Assembly: GCA_002270565.1 (NCBI GenBank)
Contig: NQMI01000001.1
Span: forward strand, 1,166,196 to 1,230,195
Length of the DNA stretch: 64,000 nucleotides
Direction: 5' to 3'
DNA from: Stenocarpella maydis
Taxonomy: Eukaryota > Ascomycota > Sordariomycetes > Diaporthales > Diaporthaceae
This document shows, one piece after another, positions 11,782 through 22,642 of the stretch. The notes beneath the pieces were generated by a model. That model was given only the letters and a program-made list of their open reading frames with translations, made no database searches and had not been told where the DNA came from. The translations under genes and the position numbers were made by a program. Numbering within the stretch: the stretch's first letter is position 1; each line of letters opens with the position of its first letter.

Positions 11782-14700
11782 CCAGCCACCAGGGCCCTCT
11801 CGCCCTGCTCAGTCCCAATGGCCAGCTGACCACCTCCAACCGCTCCTCGGACCCTGGGCCCGACCTGTTCAGCATCCCGTACTCCTCGACTGCCGCCTCG
11901 ACCCTCTCCATTGAAATCAGCAGAGACGAGCCCAACGACAGCGAGAAGCGGAATTCCTTCCTCTCCCCACCCAGGCCACAGCGTCGCCGGAGCCTGTTCC
12001 GTTCCAAATCCTCCCAGGAGTGCTCGGAGCGCCGCAGGTACAGACGAAACACTGTCATCGGGTCTCCAACTCCACCAGCAGAGCCGCCCCAGGCAGTCTC
12101 GAGGGCCACCTCTGTTAACTTGAACAACCTCGGGGCCGAACTGAACGTGCCCCGCGGCCTCGCCAGTCCTGAGATGTAGGTTTCTGGTGGGGGAAAAAAA
12201 AACCCCCCGACTCTTCTGGCAGACTCCCATGTTCTAATGACCCTTCATAGCTCCACACACAGCAGGTTGCGGGCTTCATGGGCCCACGATCTCTTGTCCC
12301 ACGACGCACAGCGAGTATTGAGCCTTGTGCCAGAGCAGGTGCCTGCCCTACCCCGGAGTTACACGTCCACTTCCCTTTCCCAGCCAAACCTCGACGGCAT
12401 GAGAAGGCCAGCTCGGCGGCGGGACTCACTGCCCGTCCAGCCAACGAACACCATGATGACCCGGTCAACTTCCGAGGTGACACTGCACCCACCAATGCGC
12501 CGACGCTCCATAATGCAAACTCCCGGTGTCGCCACACGTACTGTTCGCCCTACTCCCGTCACCACCAGGACTAGTTATCGGCATAGCCTCCCAGCAACAC
12601 CCCACATGTCGAGACAGGCGTCTTTCGAAAATGGAGAAGGCCGGGCCGTGTCCTTTCCGCCACTGCCTCCCCTTCCTGCCTCGCTCCGGGTTATCCAAGA
12701 CATCCCTCGCGTCGTCACGCCTGTAGAAGATGATTACGGTACGACCGGGGTCTTCAAGTTCGGCACACTACGCATCACCAATGGCGGCCCCGATCTCACC
12801 CCTGATATCTCGGGCCCCACCGGCGGCCAGGTCGACCACCTCACGCCCACCGCCAACCCCGTGGACTACTTCACAAAGCTGCCACCGCGTGAAGATGCAG
12901 AGGACGCCGGCTTGGAGCTGCAACGCGCAAGGCCTCGTGGGAAGTCCGCAGTTACAGGGAAACGCGATGAGAAAAGCGGCTGTCCAGCAGATCTAGAGGG
13001 CGTAGCAAGCACACAGGCTAACGCGCCAACGCTTTCCGTGGATGTTCCGAGCGGCAAGATCGACATCGATTCCTCATTGGAGCTTCTTTCCGCGCCGGTT
13101 GAACCCCAGCGCAAAGCTCCCGCGAGTCCAGTATTGCAAACACAGTCCAAGCACACCGCCGCTGAGGATCAGTTGTTTGAAGCGGAGGATGACAGCGAGA
13201 CCGAGCTCCATACTGCGGAGGTGCTGGACGTGAGAGTGGACCCCAGCGCGAGACGCCTGCCGTCGCAGTGTCAAGACGTCACCTCACGGACTGGCGCGCA
13301 AGCTATTGAGAGGTCTGACAGCGGTTTCGTATCTAACGCGGTGTCGGACTCTTCAAATTCTCATAGTTCTCTGGCCAAGGCCGATTCTGGTTACAGCTCA
13401 AGTGTATCCTTGCGCTCATTCCGGAGTGGGAGGAAGCTTGTCGCAAACACAGACGACACAGCGCGAAGCCCAGCGGAACAGGCGAGGGATGCCACTCAGG
13501 TTCAGGCTACGGAATCAAAGCAAATGGCCGAGCGAGCGGTTTTGGATGCCTATGGTTGCGGCTCTGGCGATGAAAGGGCCCCGACACCGCCGCCAAAAGA
13601 TGCCGTTTTTATCAAGCCAGCGAGGTCAACAACGACAGTCGAGGATGCTCATGCAGAGGCAAGGAGCAAGGGCAAGGAACGGGCGAAGCAACTTGCACCC
13701 ATCAACACCAGTCGGGGAGAGGGTCGGCACATGAGAAAGCCCGAGTCTGTTCCCCCAACGCCAGCGAGTGCTAAATCTGACGCATCTGAGTCCGCATCCT
13801 CACTGAGCATCGCGAGCACTTCACAAAAGCACGGAAGGCTGCACAGGCTCCTGAGCCTGAGGGGATCAGCTCACTCGAGGGCATCACTAACAGTGCATGT
13901 GACGCACGCTGTGGACGAGCAAGTCCCAGCGATCCCTAAGGATATCGAGAAAAAGCTGCATGAACACAGCGGCCGCTTTCCAATGTCTGCAAAGCGACTC
14001 GCGCTGAAATCGCACCTGAGTCAAGAGACCCTGAAAACAATCCTCAGCGTCGGGAGTCTTGAGTTGTCCAAGGAGGATGAACTTCCTGCCACCCCGGCTT
14101 TCTTCGATGACAGCAGCGACGAGGGCCCGGACGAGGACGATGAAACTGTTTGCGGTGACACCGGGGAGAGTTCCATCAGGCAGACCATCACCTCCATGCA
14201 GTCTAATTTCAAGCAAGCCGCCTCTTCCATGATGCTAACCAAGAAGCCGAGCGCACTGAAACCGGTAGCGGTGCACAAGGAGGCCCCAGAGCCACGTCCT
14301 GTATACGACACCGCGGCAGGTACCATGTCTGGTGTTGATGGTCCGAACTTCGGTCAAATTTCGGCGAGCACAAGCCTCCACAGCCACCCGTTTGTTGCTT
14401 CGCAGAAAACAATTCACTCCCAGCCGAGGGAATGGCCAGGGAGATCTATGACTATGACGAACCCCATGCAGGAATCTCGCCAGCCATTAAGGACATACAG
14501 CCTGAACACCATGCCGTCAAGCCACATCTACTCATCGCCCTCTCCCGGACTCCGGTCCCGTTCGAACCCGAGCTCAAGGGCAAGCTCGCCGCCAAAGAAG
14601 TTGAGGAGCCCACCTCCCGTCAGCGTGGTGACTCGCGCGCGCAGACCCCGCCCGCCACCTCCGGACTTTGGCTACGAAGCTGGCCGCAGCCCTCAATATA

Positions 14701-15158
14701 GTCCGTCCTATGCATCCCGTGCCCCAACTTTGAATGCCCAGCGCTCCCTGGACAGCGTGCGACGAGCTGGGTCGCTTCCTAGCACATTTCAATATCGCAC
14801 CGCTGACTGGGAAAACCACACTGGTCAGAATTCTCTCGGCTCGCAGAACTCAGTCCTCGACTCCGGACGCCACAACTCCCTGACGGCCCACAATGGGATA
14901 TCTCGTGCCCAGGCGTATCTGAACAATGCAGCCCTGAGGCGTCAGTCGAGCACTGACGGGTTCAGCCGCAACAGACTGCACGGAGGTCACTATGGGCCAG
15001 AACCCCGTAGCCCGTACGGATGGTCAAAGCCTCCTTCGGTGCATCGGCGAAATTACAGTGCGGGGAGCGGGCCGCAACAAGCTATGGGTAACCCGCCTTA
15101 CCGGGTCCTGCACAGCTACAATTCACCAGCTTACAGGAACGCGCCGATATGGGGCTAG
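11715..15158 (+). CDS. Large disordered protein with N-myristoylation signal
   Basis: Two exons, 11715-12175 and 12251-15158, give about 1122 residues. The 75-bp intron has a CTAATGA branch-like site and CATAG acceptor, and the splice joins phase 2 cleanly. The N-terminus MGNAPSKE fits an N-myristoylation signal (Gly2, small residue at 5/6, Lys at 7), which would place the protein at a membrane. The rest is Ser/Pro/Arg-rich and low in predicted order, with a polyacidic patch (DDSSDEGPDEDDE) near two thirds and basic Ser-rich tracts resembling phosphorylation sites. A conserved-looking block, VPAIPKDIEKKLHEH to LPATPAFF, is the most structured part. I know similar N-termini from uncharacterised Sordariomycete proteins, but no catalytic domain is visible. 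Function is unknown. The start is chosen for the MGN context; an overlapping upstream ORF precedes it. Confidence 0.8.
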
Positions 15159-17518
15159 TACATCCTACTATATGACCGCGTCGCCAGTCATTCACGCTCC
15201 CTAGGTTTTTGTATCACGGAATTTGTATATCCTCGCATCGAATCGGCGTTGTAACAGCATCATTTACCCAAGGGTATGTAGGCTCGCAGCCTTTGGTCCA
15301 CGGTCAATCGCCCCGCAGTCACACCGACTCGGCCATTGACACTGCGTCGTGGCGCATGCACATGCTCTCGGCCGCCTCCAGCCGAATGAGTTTTCTTTTG
15401 TCTGTTTTACTTAATGTCTATGAGTGGCAGCTCGGTCTTGAACGGAGTTCGATGGACCGGCGAGGCGCCGGTAACGGTCACTATTCATGAGGTCTACGAT
15501 ATTCAATACTGTGCGGCAGGCTGAAGGTGGTGATTGGGAGACTGCCATTTGATATCCTGGGGATCTGGGGTTATTGGTTATTCGGGCTTATCTCGTCCAG
15601 TGTTTTCTATGGCTTGGCACCTGTGTTCTTGTTGCCTCTCTTTGTTTGCTGGAGACAACATACAAACATTATACCCGACGTGTTGGTCAACACTTCTGTT
15701 TAGTTTTTGGTCTAGGGGGGGGGGGGTTCCTGTCACATAGCAGCTTCGGTCGGAACTTTAGAAGACCCAGCAAAGGGGAGCACATAACAGTTTACCAAGG
15801 AAATACGATGGTGATGCAACATGTACTGGCAGCCGTGGGCTCGAGCAGCTTGATAGCATGCATGAATGCAATCAGTTGTCACGTGTGAGACCATTGAAGT
15901 TAGTTGGTGCGCAGCATGGAGCACTGGGCTCCGGTCCTGATTTCGCTTGGCATCAGTATGTCAGGTTGCAGTGAGGTTGGTGCATGTGTAGGCTGCACTT
16001 TATACCCCTCTCGAGTAGTGTAGTGTTTCTCAGACACGGGGACCATTTGCGGATGGATACCATAGAAGAGGGCCCACTCAAGGACGCATGATCTGATTGA
16101 TCTGCATCGTGGGTTTTGTTTAGTTTTGTTTTCTTTACTTTTTCCCCCTCCCCTATTTATTCAGACCCGGAGGAAGCGCCGAGCCACGGTAGCGAGCAGC
16201 AATGGCCCGTCGTCGATTGGCTCTCGTTTGCTGTTCAGGTTTTATTTTTGCCCTTCGGCATGCATGCAGGGTCCTCGGGTGGCGGGGAAGGAGGGTGTTA
16301 CATGGCACGGGTATCTATCCCGCACACGGGAAGAGAAATCCCTTGGGCGGGAGGGGTCTGTTAGCATTGTTTGAATTCAGGCATGGATGTGGATCTACAT
16401 AGCTGATCGCGGCTATCTGCTTGGGCGCCTCCGTGGATGACGTTATCGACGTTCAGCGGTGAGAACACATGTGGCTTGGGGTTCATCAAATCAGACAGGT
16501 TGTAGTGTACTGTGTAAGAGTGAGTGGGAATCCAGGTCTACCCGTGAGGTCGGATTGGCGGATTTGCGGGTGAGACTGGTCACAGGGCCCAGGCTGTGCC
16601 TGATGATAGACTGACTGGCAGCTTGAGACGAAACAACTAACTGTATATTTGGCCGGTCTCTCTGCTTCACACCGTATTATCGGCCTCACTTACGGGACGA
16701 AGATGGAGACCATAGCGTCGCTCGTTTCTCGGACAGCCAGCACAGCATCAATGACTACCAGCTCAACCCCCTTTTCTGGCAAATGCCATTGCCACCAACG
16801 GGCGAATCCAGCGCCCTTCCCAGGCCAGCCGGGGGGTGTCGAGGAAATGTTAGCGGCGCCGATCATCAATCAGGTGCCGCGATAAGGCCAGCCAGGCTGC
16901 TTGCCTGCCTGCCAGCCAGCCAGCCAGCCCGCCCGGTCCAGGCTGGGCTGGGCTGGGAGGCTTGACGGAGGTGCTGTGGAGAAAAACAGGTGCTCAGGTG
17001 CGGTGCTCTGGCAGGGTTGGCCGCTGGAGGGGCGGGCGGCAGGGATTGCGCCCATGCCAACAGCTTCTGTGTTGTCTCTCTCTTCAAAGCCTCAAATGAG
17101 ACCTGGGTCCCAACCCAGCCCACTCCCACAACTCGACTCGACTCGACTCGACTCGCATTATTTGACTGTGTCTTGTTGTTTCTTGACTGTTCGATTCACT
17201 CGTGTGCCCCAGTGCCCAGTTTGCAGCGGCTCCACAATCTCATGCCGACTTTCTAGTACTCGAGGCTGTGGTACTTCTCAGTGGCGCAGCAAGAAGCCCC
17301 GACAACGACCCGAGGAAGCTGATATTGGCTTTTCCAGTTCCACGGCATTCTTCCCGCATCCTGCATTTCTCGCGGCTCTGCGGGCGCCAAAAGCATTGTG
17401 GGGAAATTGTATGGTGGTCTACACTGGTCTAAAGGGTTCTTCGGCACTGTGGGCCTTGAGATCACACCTCTCAGCTTTATCCTCACTTTGGAACTCCGCT
17501 CGGCCCATAAAACACTCC
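15159..17518. other. Intergenic region without a recognisable gene
   Basis: It holds the 3' end of the previous gene, a poly-G run near 15714-15727 and CT-rich DNA approaching the next gene. An open frame continues upstream from the 17519 start to about 16901, but it has no ATG at its head and its content is low-complexity, so it is treated as leader. Confidence 0.45.
17131..17155. repeat. ACTCG pentanucleotide repeat
   Basis: Five perfect tandem ACTCG units in the presumed 5' leader of the 17519 gene. Confidence 0.8.
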
Positions 17519-18331
17519 ATGTCACCACCCTTTGCGATGCGGCCCTCGCAGGTCATCGGGGGAGCGCACGTGGCTACGGAACTTGACGATCACGCCTCTC
17601 ACATGGACTCACTGCTCTGGGACCCGTACGCCGATGCGGATGCCGAGTCTCTCCGGTCGTCCCGGCACCGGGATCCGGAGATGGACTCGATACGCTCCCT
17701 ACATTCCCGGACCTCTCATGTGGACTCGCTCCTCACCCGCCCTCTGATCCTGGACCAGACAAAGAGGATCCCGCCTCCGGGGCCCAACAAGCTGCACCGC
17801 CGCCGGAACCAGCACCCCCACGTCGATAACAGGACCGTCACCATCCCGGAGTCCTCGTCATCACACGAGAACGCGAGCCACCACCACCACCACCACCACC
17901 ACCAGCAGACACACCAAGAACCACAACATCACTCGCAGGCGAGCCCGGGCATGGCGCGCTCGAAATCAACCAGGGCCCGCCAGGCCACCTCCACCTCCGC
18001 CGCCGCCAACGACAGCCCGCAGAGCAGCCACCGGAGGACAAGGTCGTACACCCTGGCCGGCGGGGCCTCGTCGTGGCTGCTGAGCAGCACGCTCGTGAGT
18101 GACTCGCGGCGGACCGGGTCGCTGACGGGCGAGAGGCGCGAGGTGCGGAAGCTGCAGAAGGACCACCCGGCCGGGTCTGCGAGGCCGGGTCTCGCTGTGG
18201 AGATTGGCGACGGCGATGGCGAGGACGGCCACAGGACTGCGCCGCCGGCGGATGGCGTGGAGAGGGGAGGCGGGTCCGGGCTCGGCGTGAGGAGGAGGAT
18301 GGGCCGGCTGAGGGAGTTGTACCGCAAGTAA
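17519..18331 (+). CDS. Histidine- and serine-rich hypothetical protein
   Basis: A single-exon frame of 270 residues. It begins MSPPFAMRPSQVIGG and contains three related segments around HMDSLLWDP, EMDSIRSLHS and HVDSLLTRP, then an eight-His tract followed by Gln/His-rich sequence, Ser/Thr-rich linkers (SSHRRTRSYTLAGG) and a basic C-terminus (RRRMGRLRELYRK). No catalytic domain, signal peptide or membrane span is seen. The His tract is encoded by a CAC microsatellite at about 17879-17903. The chosen ATG is the first that starts the non-repetitive acidic segment; a longer in-frame extension has no obvious ATG context and looks like leader. The function is unknown. It is probably a real gene because the frame stays open with biased codon use. 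Confidence 0.55.
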   Translation: MSPPFAMRPSQVIGGAHVATELDDHASHMDSLLWDPYADADAESLRSSRHRDPEMDSIRSLHSRTSHVDSLLTRPLILDQTKRIPPPGPNKLHRRRNQHPHVDNRTVTIPESSSSHENASHHHHHHHHQQTHQEPQHHSQASPGMARSKSTRARQATSTSAAANDSPQSSHRRTRSYTLAGGASSWLLSSTLVSDSRRTGSLTGERREVRKLQKDHPAGSARPGLAVEIGDGDGEDGHRTAPPADGVERGGGSGLGVRRRMGRLRELYRK

Positions 18332-19532
18332 GGGAGGCTGGCCTGTTGCCTGTCGGCCTGCGGCAGACAGACAGGCCGGCAGGCCCACGAGGTCACATCA
18401 GCCCGTCACTTGTCCGCTCTTCACGGGGCAGAGGAAGGGGGGCCTGATGTGCATCATCATTTCACGTCAACATTTTGCATCGGCAATCGGGACTCACAAG
18501 CAGAGCACACACACACACACACACACACACAGACAGAGAGAGAGAGAGAGAGAGAGCCACCCCTCTTGGGGGCCTTCGGTGTTGGTCGGTGGTTCTCATG
18601 GGCCGTGCGGAGGGCGGGCATTGCGGGTTGTGGGTTTCATCGCATATATGTCCCATGCATGGAGTGCATCGCAGCGCGCTGGTTGGTTCATCCCGTTCAC
18701 ATATAGCATACGTGCGCTGCATACATACATCGGCTGGTTCTTGTTCGCGGTGACGTCGGAGATTATCCGCGGCTGCCAATTGAACTCGAGCCCATCTCAG
18801 TCTTTGCTCGAACGGTGAATCTTCCTTGGTAGGACGTGCCCCCCAATCTCCTCTGGGAGAGACCCGGCCCATCTTGCTACACCTGTGCGTGTGTCCCGCC
18901 GTGTGCTGCCCCTAGTCGCCCTCAGGCCCAAGGAAAAAGTTATGGGTGGGTGTCTTTGGGTGTCTTCTTGTTATCTCTAGGACATATAGTGGTGCAGTGC
19001 ATCGATGATCATAGCAACAAGACCAACCGCTCGTTACTTACTTATGTCAGCAAGGGGGTTATAATGCCGTCTTCGAAAGCCGGTATACACTCGAGCGAGT
19101 GCTCTGACATAGACTAGAGGTTCCACCCCTGGGAGTTATACCAAATCTGGGGTGGACTAGATTAAGAATTGATAGCCTACAAGAAGGTGCTAGGCCAGGC
19201 AAGCCTCACTGAGGTCAGGTGCCAGCTCACAAGGCGCGTTGGCTGAGCAGCCTCACCAGAAACGGCCGCGTCATCAGGCCGTTTCGACAGACGGGGAATT
19301 TAAGGTTTCGGGGGCTGCTTAGGTCGCTGCGGGGGTGGGGCTTACCCGCTGCACTAGGTAGGACCGCTAGGTAGGACCGCACCCCTGGGTTTGCAGCACG
19401 AACCAGCAAGTCCTCCTTACAAAGCCCAAGTCACCTCCATCCACTTGCCGGCTTCCCCCCTCCTCCACCCGGAACTCTGTCCTCGTCCTCGTCCTTTGGC
19501 ACCACCCGACTCCGACGCCCGTGCCGCCGAAC
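18332..19532. other. Spacer with CA/GA microsatellite
   Basis: No gene recognised. It contains the microsatellite at 18506-18556 and, from about 19400, CT-rich leader-like sequence before the transcription factor start. Confidence 0.5.
18506..18556. repeat. (CA)n(GA)n compound microsatellite
   Basis: A dinucleotide CA run passes directly into a GA run. Confidence 0.9.
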
Positions 19533-22500
19533 ATGACGGAGCAGAATGGCATTGACATCCTGTGCGACGCCGCAGGCTCCGATCTGCTGCTGTCATCCAT
19601 CTTCCCCGCCGACGCACAGAACCAGTCCCAGTCCCAGCCCCAGTCCCAGCCCGAGCCGCCACCGCAGAAGAAGGCGAGGCGTTCGGAACCTTCTCCGCCA
19701 GCCGCCGCCCCCGTCACCTCCTCCTTCGCTCCCACCTTCAACCACACCTGCCACATCTGCAAGCGCGTCTACGAGAGGGCAGACCACCTCACCCGCCATC
19801 TCAGGTCACACGAGAACGCGAGGCCCTACCAATGCACCAGGTGTCCCAAGAGATTCAACCGAGCGTACGCCTGCCTACATCGCCTCATGCCTCCCCGTCC
19901 CAACACCCACGATCCATAATGCCGAACAAGGTGCTTGACTGATGCCCCTTTCTTCAACCGCAGTGACCTCCTCAGCCGCCACGAGGGTACACATGATCGC
20001 GACGCGGGGAAATCAAAGTCTTTTATAAGACGCAGTGACCGAGCTGCCCAGGCCTGCGAGGCCTGTGCCTCTGCAAAGGCCAAATGCGACGACCAGAAAC
20101 CCTGCGGGCGATGCCGCACAAAGAAGCTTACCTGTACCGCCTCGACGAAGCGCTCCTACCAGTACAGGACTTCTACAGAAGGTCCGGCCTCTCCTGTCCC
20201 TCCCCGTAGCAGCTGCGAGGCTGTCGTGAGGCGGCCGTGAGGACTTGAGCTGACGCGCTGCCTGCAATAGCTGACTCGCCCTCTGAAAGTGGCACTGTCG
20301 CCTCGGCCAGGGGCAATAACGTCCCCCCCGCCCAGATGCAAATGCACGTGGCCATGGCACCCACCCCCTTCATGCCCGATGTCATGGGCCAGAACGCCCC
20401 CTTCATTGACCCCATCTCCGACGACATGGTTTACTTCAATCCAATGAGCAGCTTCCTCCAGGACATGGACTTTTCCATGTCCTGGGATATGAACCTGGAC
20501 GCATTCTCCATCCCACAGTTCGACCTCCAAGGGCCGAGCCCGCAGTCCTCAACTACCAATCCGGTCACGAGGCCCTCTCCCAGGAACGCCATCAGAGGCC
20601 ACTCAGCATTCAAACGCTCGCCATGGCTGTGGGACCCCAAGAAGGAAGATTACGTGCAGCAGCAGAAGGAGGGACTCCACATAGACGAGCAGTCCATCTC
20701 ACAATCACCCGCCTTTGGAAAGCTAATGGACAGGCCGTCGCGGAGGCTCAAGATGACCGCGCACCAGCGCGATCGAATATTCTCAATCGTCCTGGCCCAG
20801 AACAAGGATCCGTCCAAAGTACCGTCCTTCCCGACACTAGAACTGCTCAACTATCTTCTACAGGCACATTTCGTCCAGGATGATCATCAATTTGATAGCT
20901 ATATACACACTGCCTCCTTCGACCCGGAGAACGCCCTCCCGGAGCTTTTGGCGGCAATAATATCGAGCGGCGCGAGCTTTATTTCCGTGCCTGCTGTGTG
21001 GCAGTTCGGGCTCGCAATGCATGAGGTGGTGCGGGTGGGAGTTTCGGATCTGGTGAGCGCGCTCACACTTGCTTGGTTAAATAGGTGCCGCCAGAGTACT
21101 GACCGCAAAGTAGTTCGAGAAACTCAATGCGCACACTAGAAACCTGAGTGCCCTGCAAGCATATATGCTCAACCTGGACGTGGGAATATGGAGTGGATTC
21201 AAGCGCAAGATGGAGATAGCAGAGAGCTTCTTGCAGCCTCTCCTGACTGTCAGTATCATCGGATACGGTTGAACCTGCGCCGGGGCTGACATCTCCCAGA
21301 TGCTCCGACGAGCTGGGGCCTTTTCTGCGCCGGCCGACTCTCCCGCGCTGTTACCGCTGGACTCCGACTCTCCAGAGGCCCTCGAGGGGAAATGGAAGAA
21401 GTTCATAGCGCGCGAATCTTATAAGAGGTATTTCTCGGCCTTTGTAAATTGCGGGGCCGCAGAGGCTAATCAGATCAAAGGCTTATACTCCACCTCGTGT
21501 CCCACGACGTTCAAATATCCATCTCTCTTCAACGGAACCCGTTAATTTCATTTAGCGAACTGTGCTTTTCCCTTCCCGCATCTCGCGACCTTTGGTGCGC
21601 CCCAACGGCGGAGGCATGGCGACAGGTCCATCTCTCCAAAATCACGATTCCCAGGCCGCTACCGCGCGTCTCCGAGGTGCTGCATTGTGTCGACATCCTT
21701 GATGAGCTCGAGGAATCCATCGACATAGACTTGTGCTACAGTGCTGTTCTTAACGGGTATTGGGGCCAGGTCTGGGCTTACCGTGAATCTGCTCGCTTCT
21801 TCGAAACGGCAAGCAAGGGAGGCTCAAATCGCTTGTGGCTCAAATCTCAATACCAAGAACTATATCAGGATCTATGTGGCTTCTCATCGATCATACATAC
21901 GTCAAATACCCCTCGCAACCACAGTACGCTCCTTGCCATCACCGTCGAACTATTCCTCATGAACCTGCACGTCAGCCCAGACGCTATCCAAAGATTCGCC
22001 GGAAAATCAGGAGAAGAGGAGTCACGCCGTGCAGGGAGTTGCCTGGAAGAGCACTGGGCTAATACTTCTGACGCACGACACGCAATCTGGCACGCAGGCC
22101 AGGTTTTTGCTAACGCAAAGCGGCTGCCCCCGGCAAGCCTGAGAGGCTTCAACGCGATCGCTGTCTACCTCGCCAGCATGACACTCTGGACGTATGGGTT
22201 GTTCTGCTCGCCTGGCCTCCAAGGTGCCGATGACGTGGACTCGGGCTACCTCCAGTCAGGCGACGGCCAGCAACCGAACACGGGCATCAGGAGGACATCC
22301 TCGGTCTCGGGCGGCGGCGTCGGGCCCACAAAGTACGTCCTCCTCGACGCAGATGAGACGAGGGACACCAAGGCATTCCTGCAATTCGACCGCGGCGTGC
22401 CCGCCCTCAAGACGTCGCAGGGGTCGGTAGAGCCGCTGTCGGACCCGAGCAAGGTGCTCTCCATCGCGCGCAGCCTGTTCAGGGACAACTACCCCGTCAG

Positions 22501-22642
22501 CACGGAGCCGCTGCCGCCGCTGGTGGAGAGCCTGGGGAACCTCCTGCGGGACCTGGGGAGCGGCCTCGCCGGGATGCCGAGCCGCGTCGCGTCGAGGGTA
22601 CAGAGCCAGGCGGCTAGCAGGATGGGGAGTGAGGATCGGTGA
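19533..22642 (+). CDS. C2H2 plus Zn2Cys6 fungal transcription factor
   Basis: Six exons fit splice signals and phase: 19533-19864, 19964-20181, 20271-21052, 21114-21248, 21300-21427, 21481-22642; they total 2757 nt, 918 residues. Finger one has Cys73/76 and His89/93 (CHICKRVY...HLTRHLRSH); finger two has Cys101/104 and His117/121 and is split by intron 1. A binuclear Zn2Cys6 cluster follows with Cys142, 145, 152, 158, 161 and 168. The C-terminal half matches the fungal-specific transcription factor domain (blocks such as SYIHTASFDPENALPELLAA, RKMEIAESFLQPLL, RNPLISFSELCFSLPASRDLW). It should be nuclear and DNA-binding. The same zinc-module mix occurs in Cmr1/Pig1 melanin regulators, but also in many unrelated factors, so no target is assigned. 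The start is the first ATG in frame; GTG upstream was discounted. Intron 2 has an atypical donor (GTCCGG) and is the least certain. Confidence 0.85.

Noticed and set aside
16901..17518. N-terminal extension of the 17519 gene
   Set aside because: The longer frame begins at TTG, runs through ACTCG repeats and CT-rich DNA, and looks like 5' leader.
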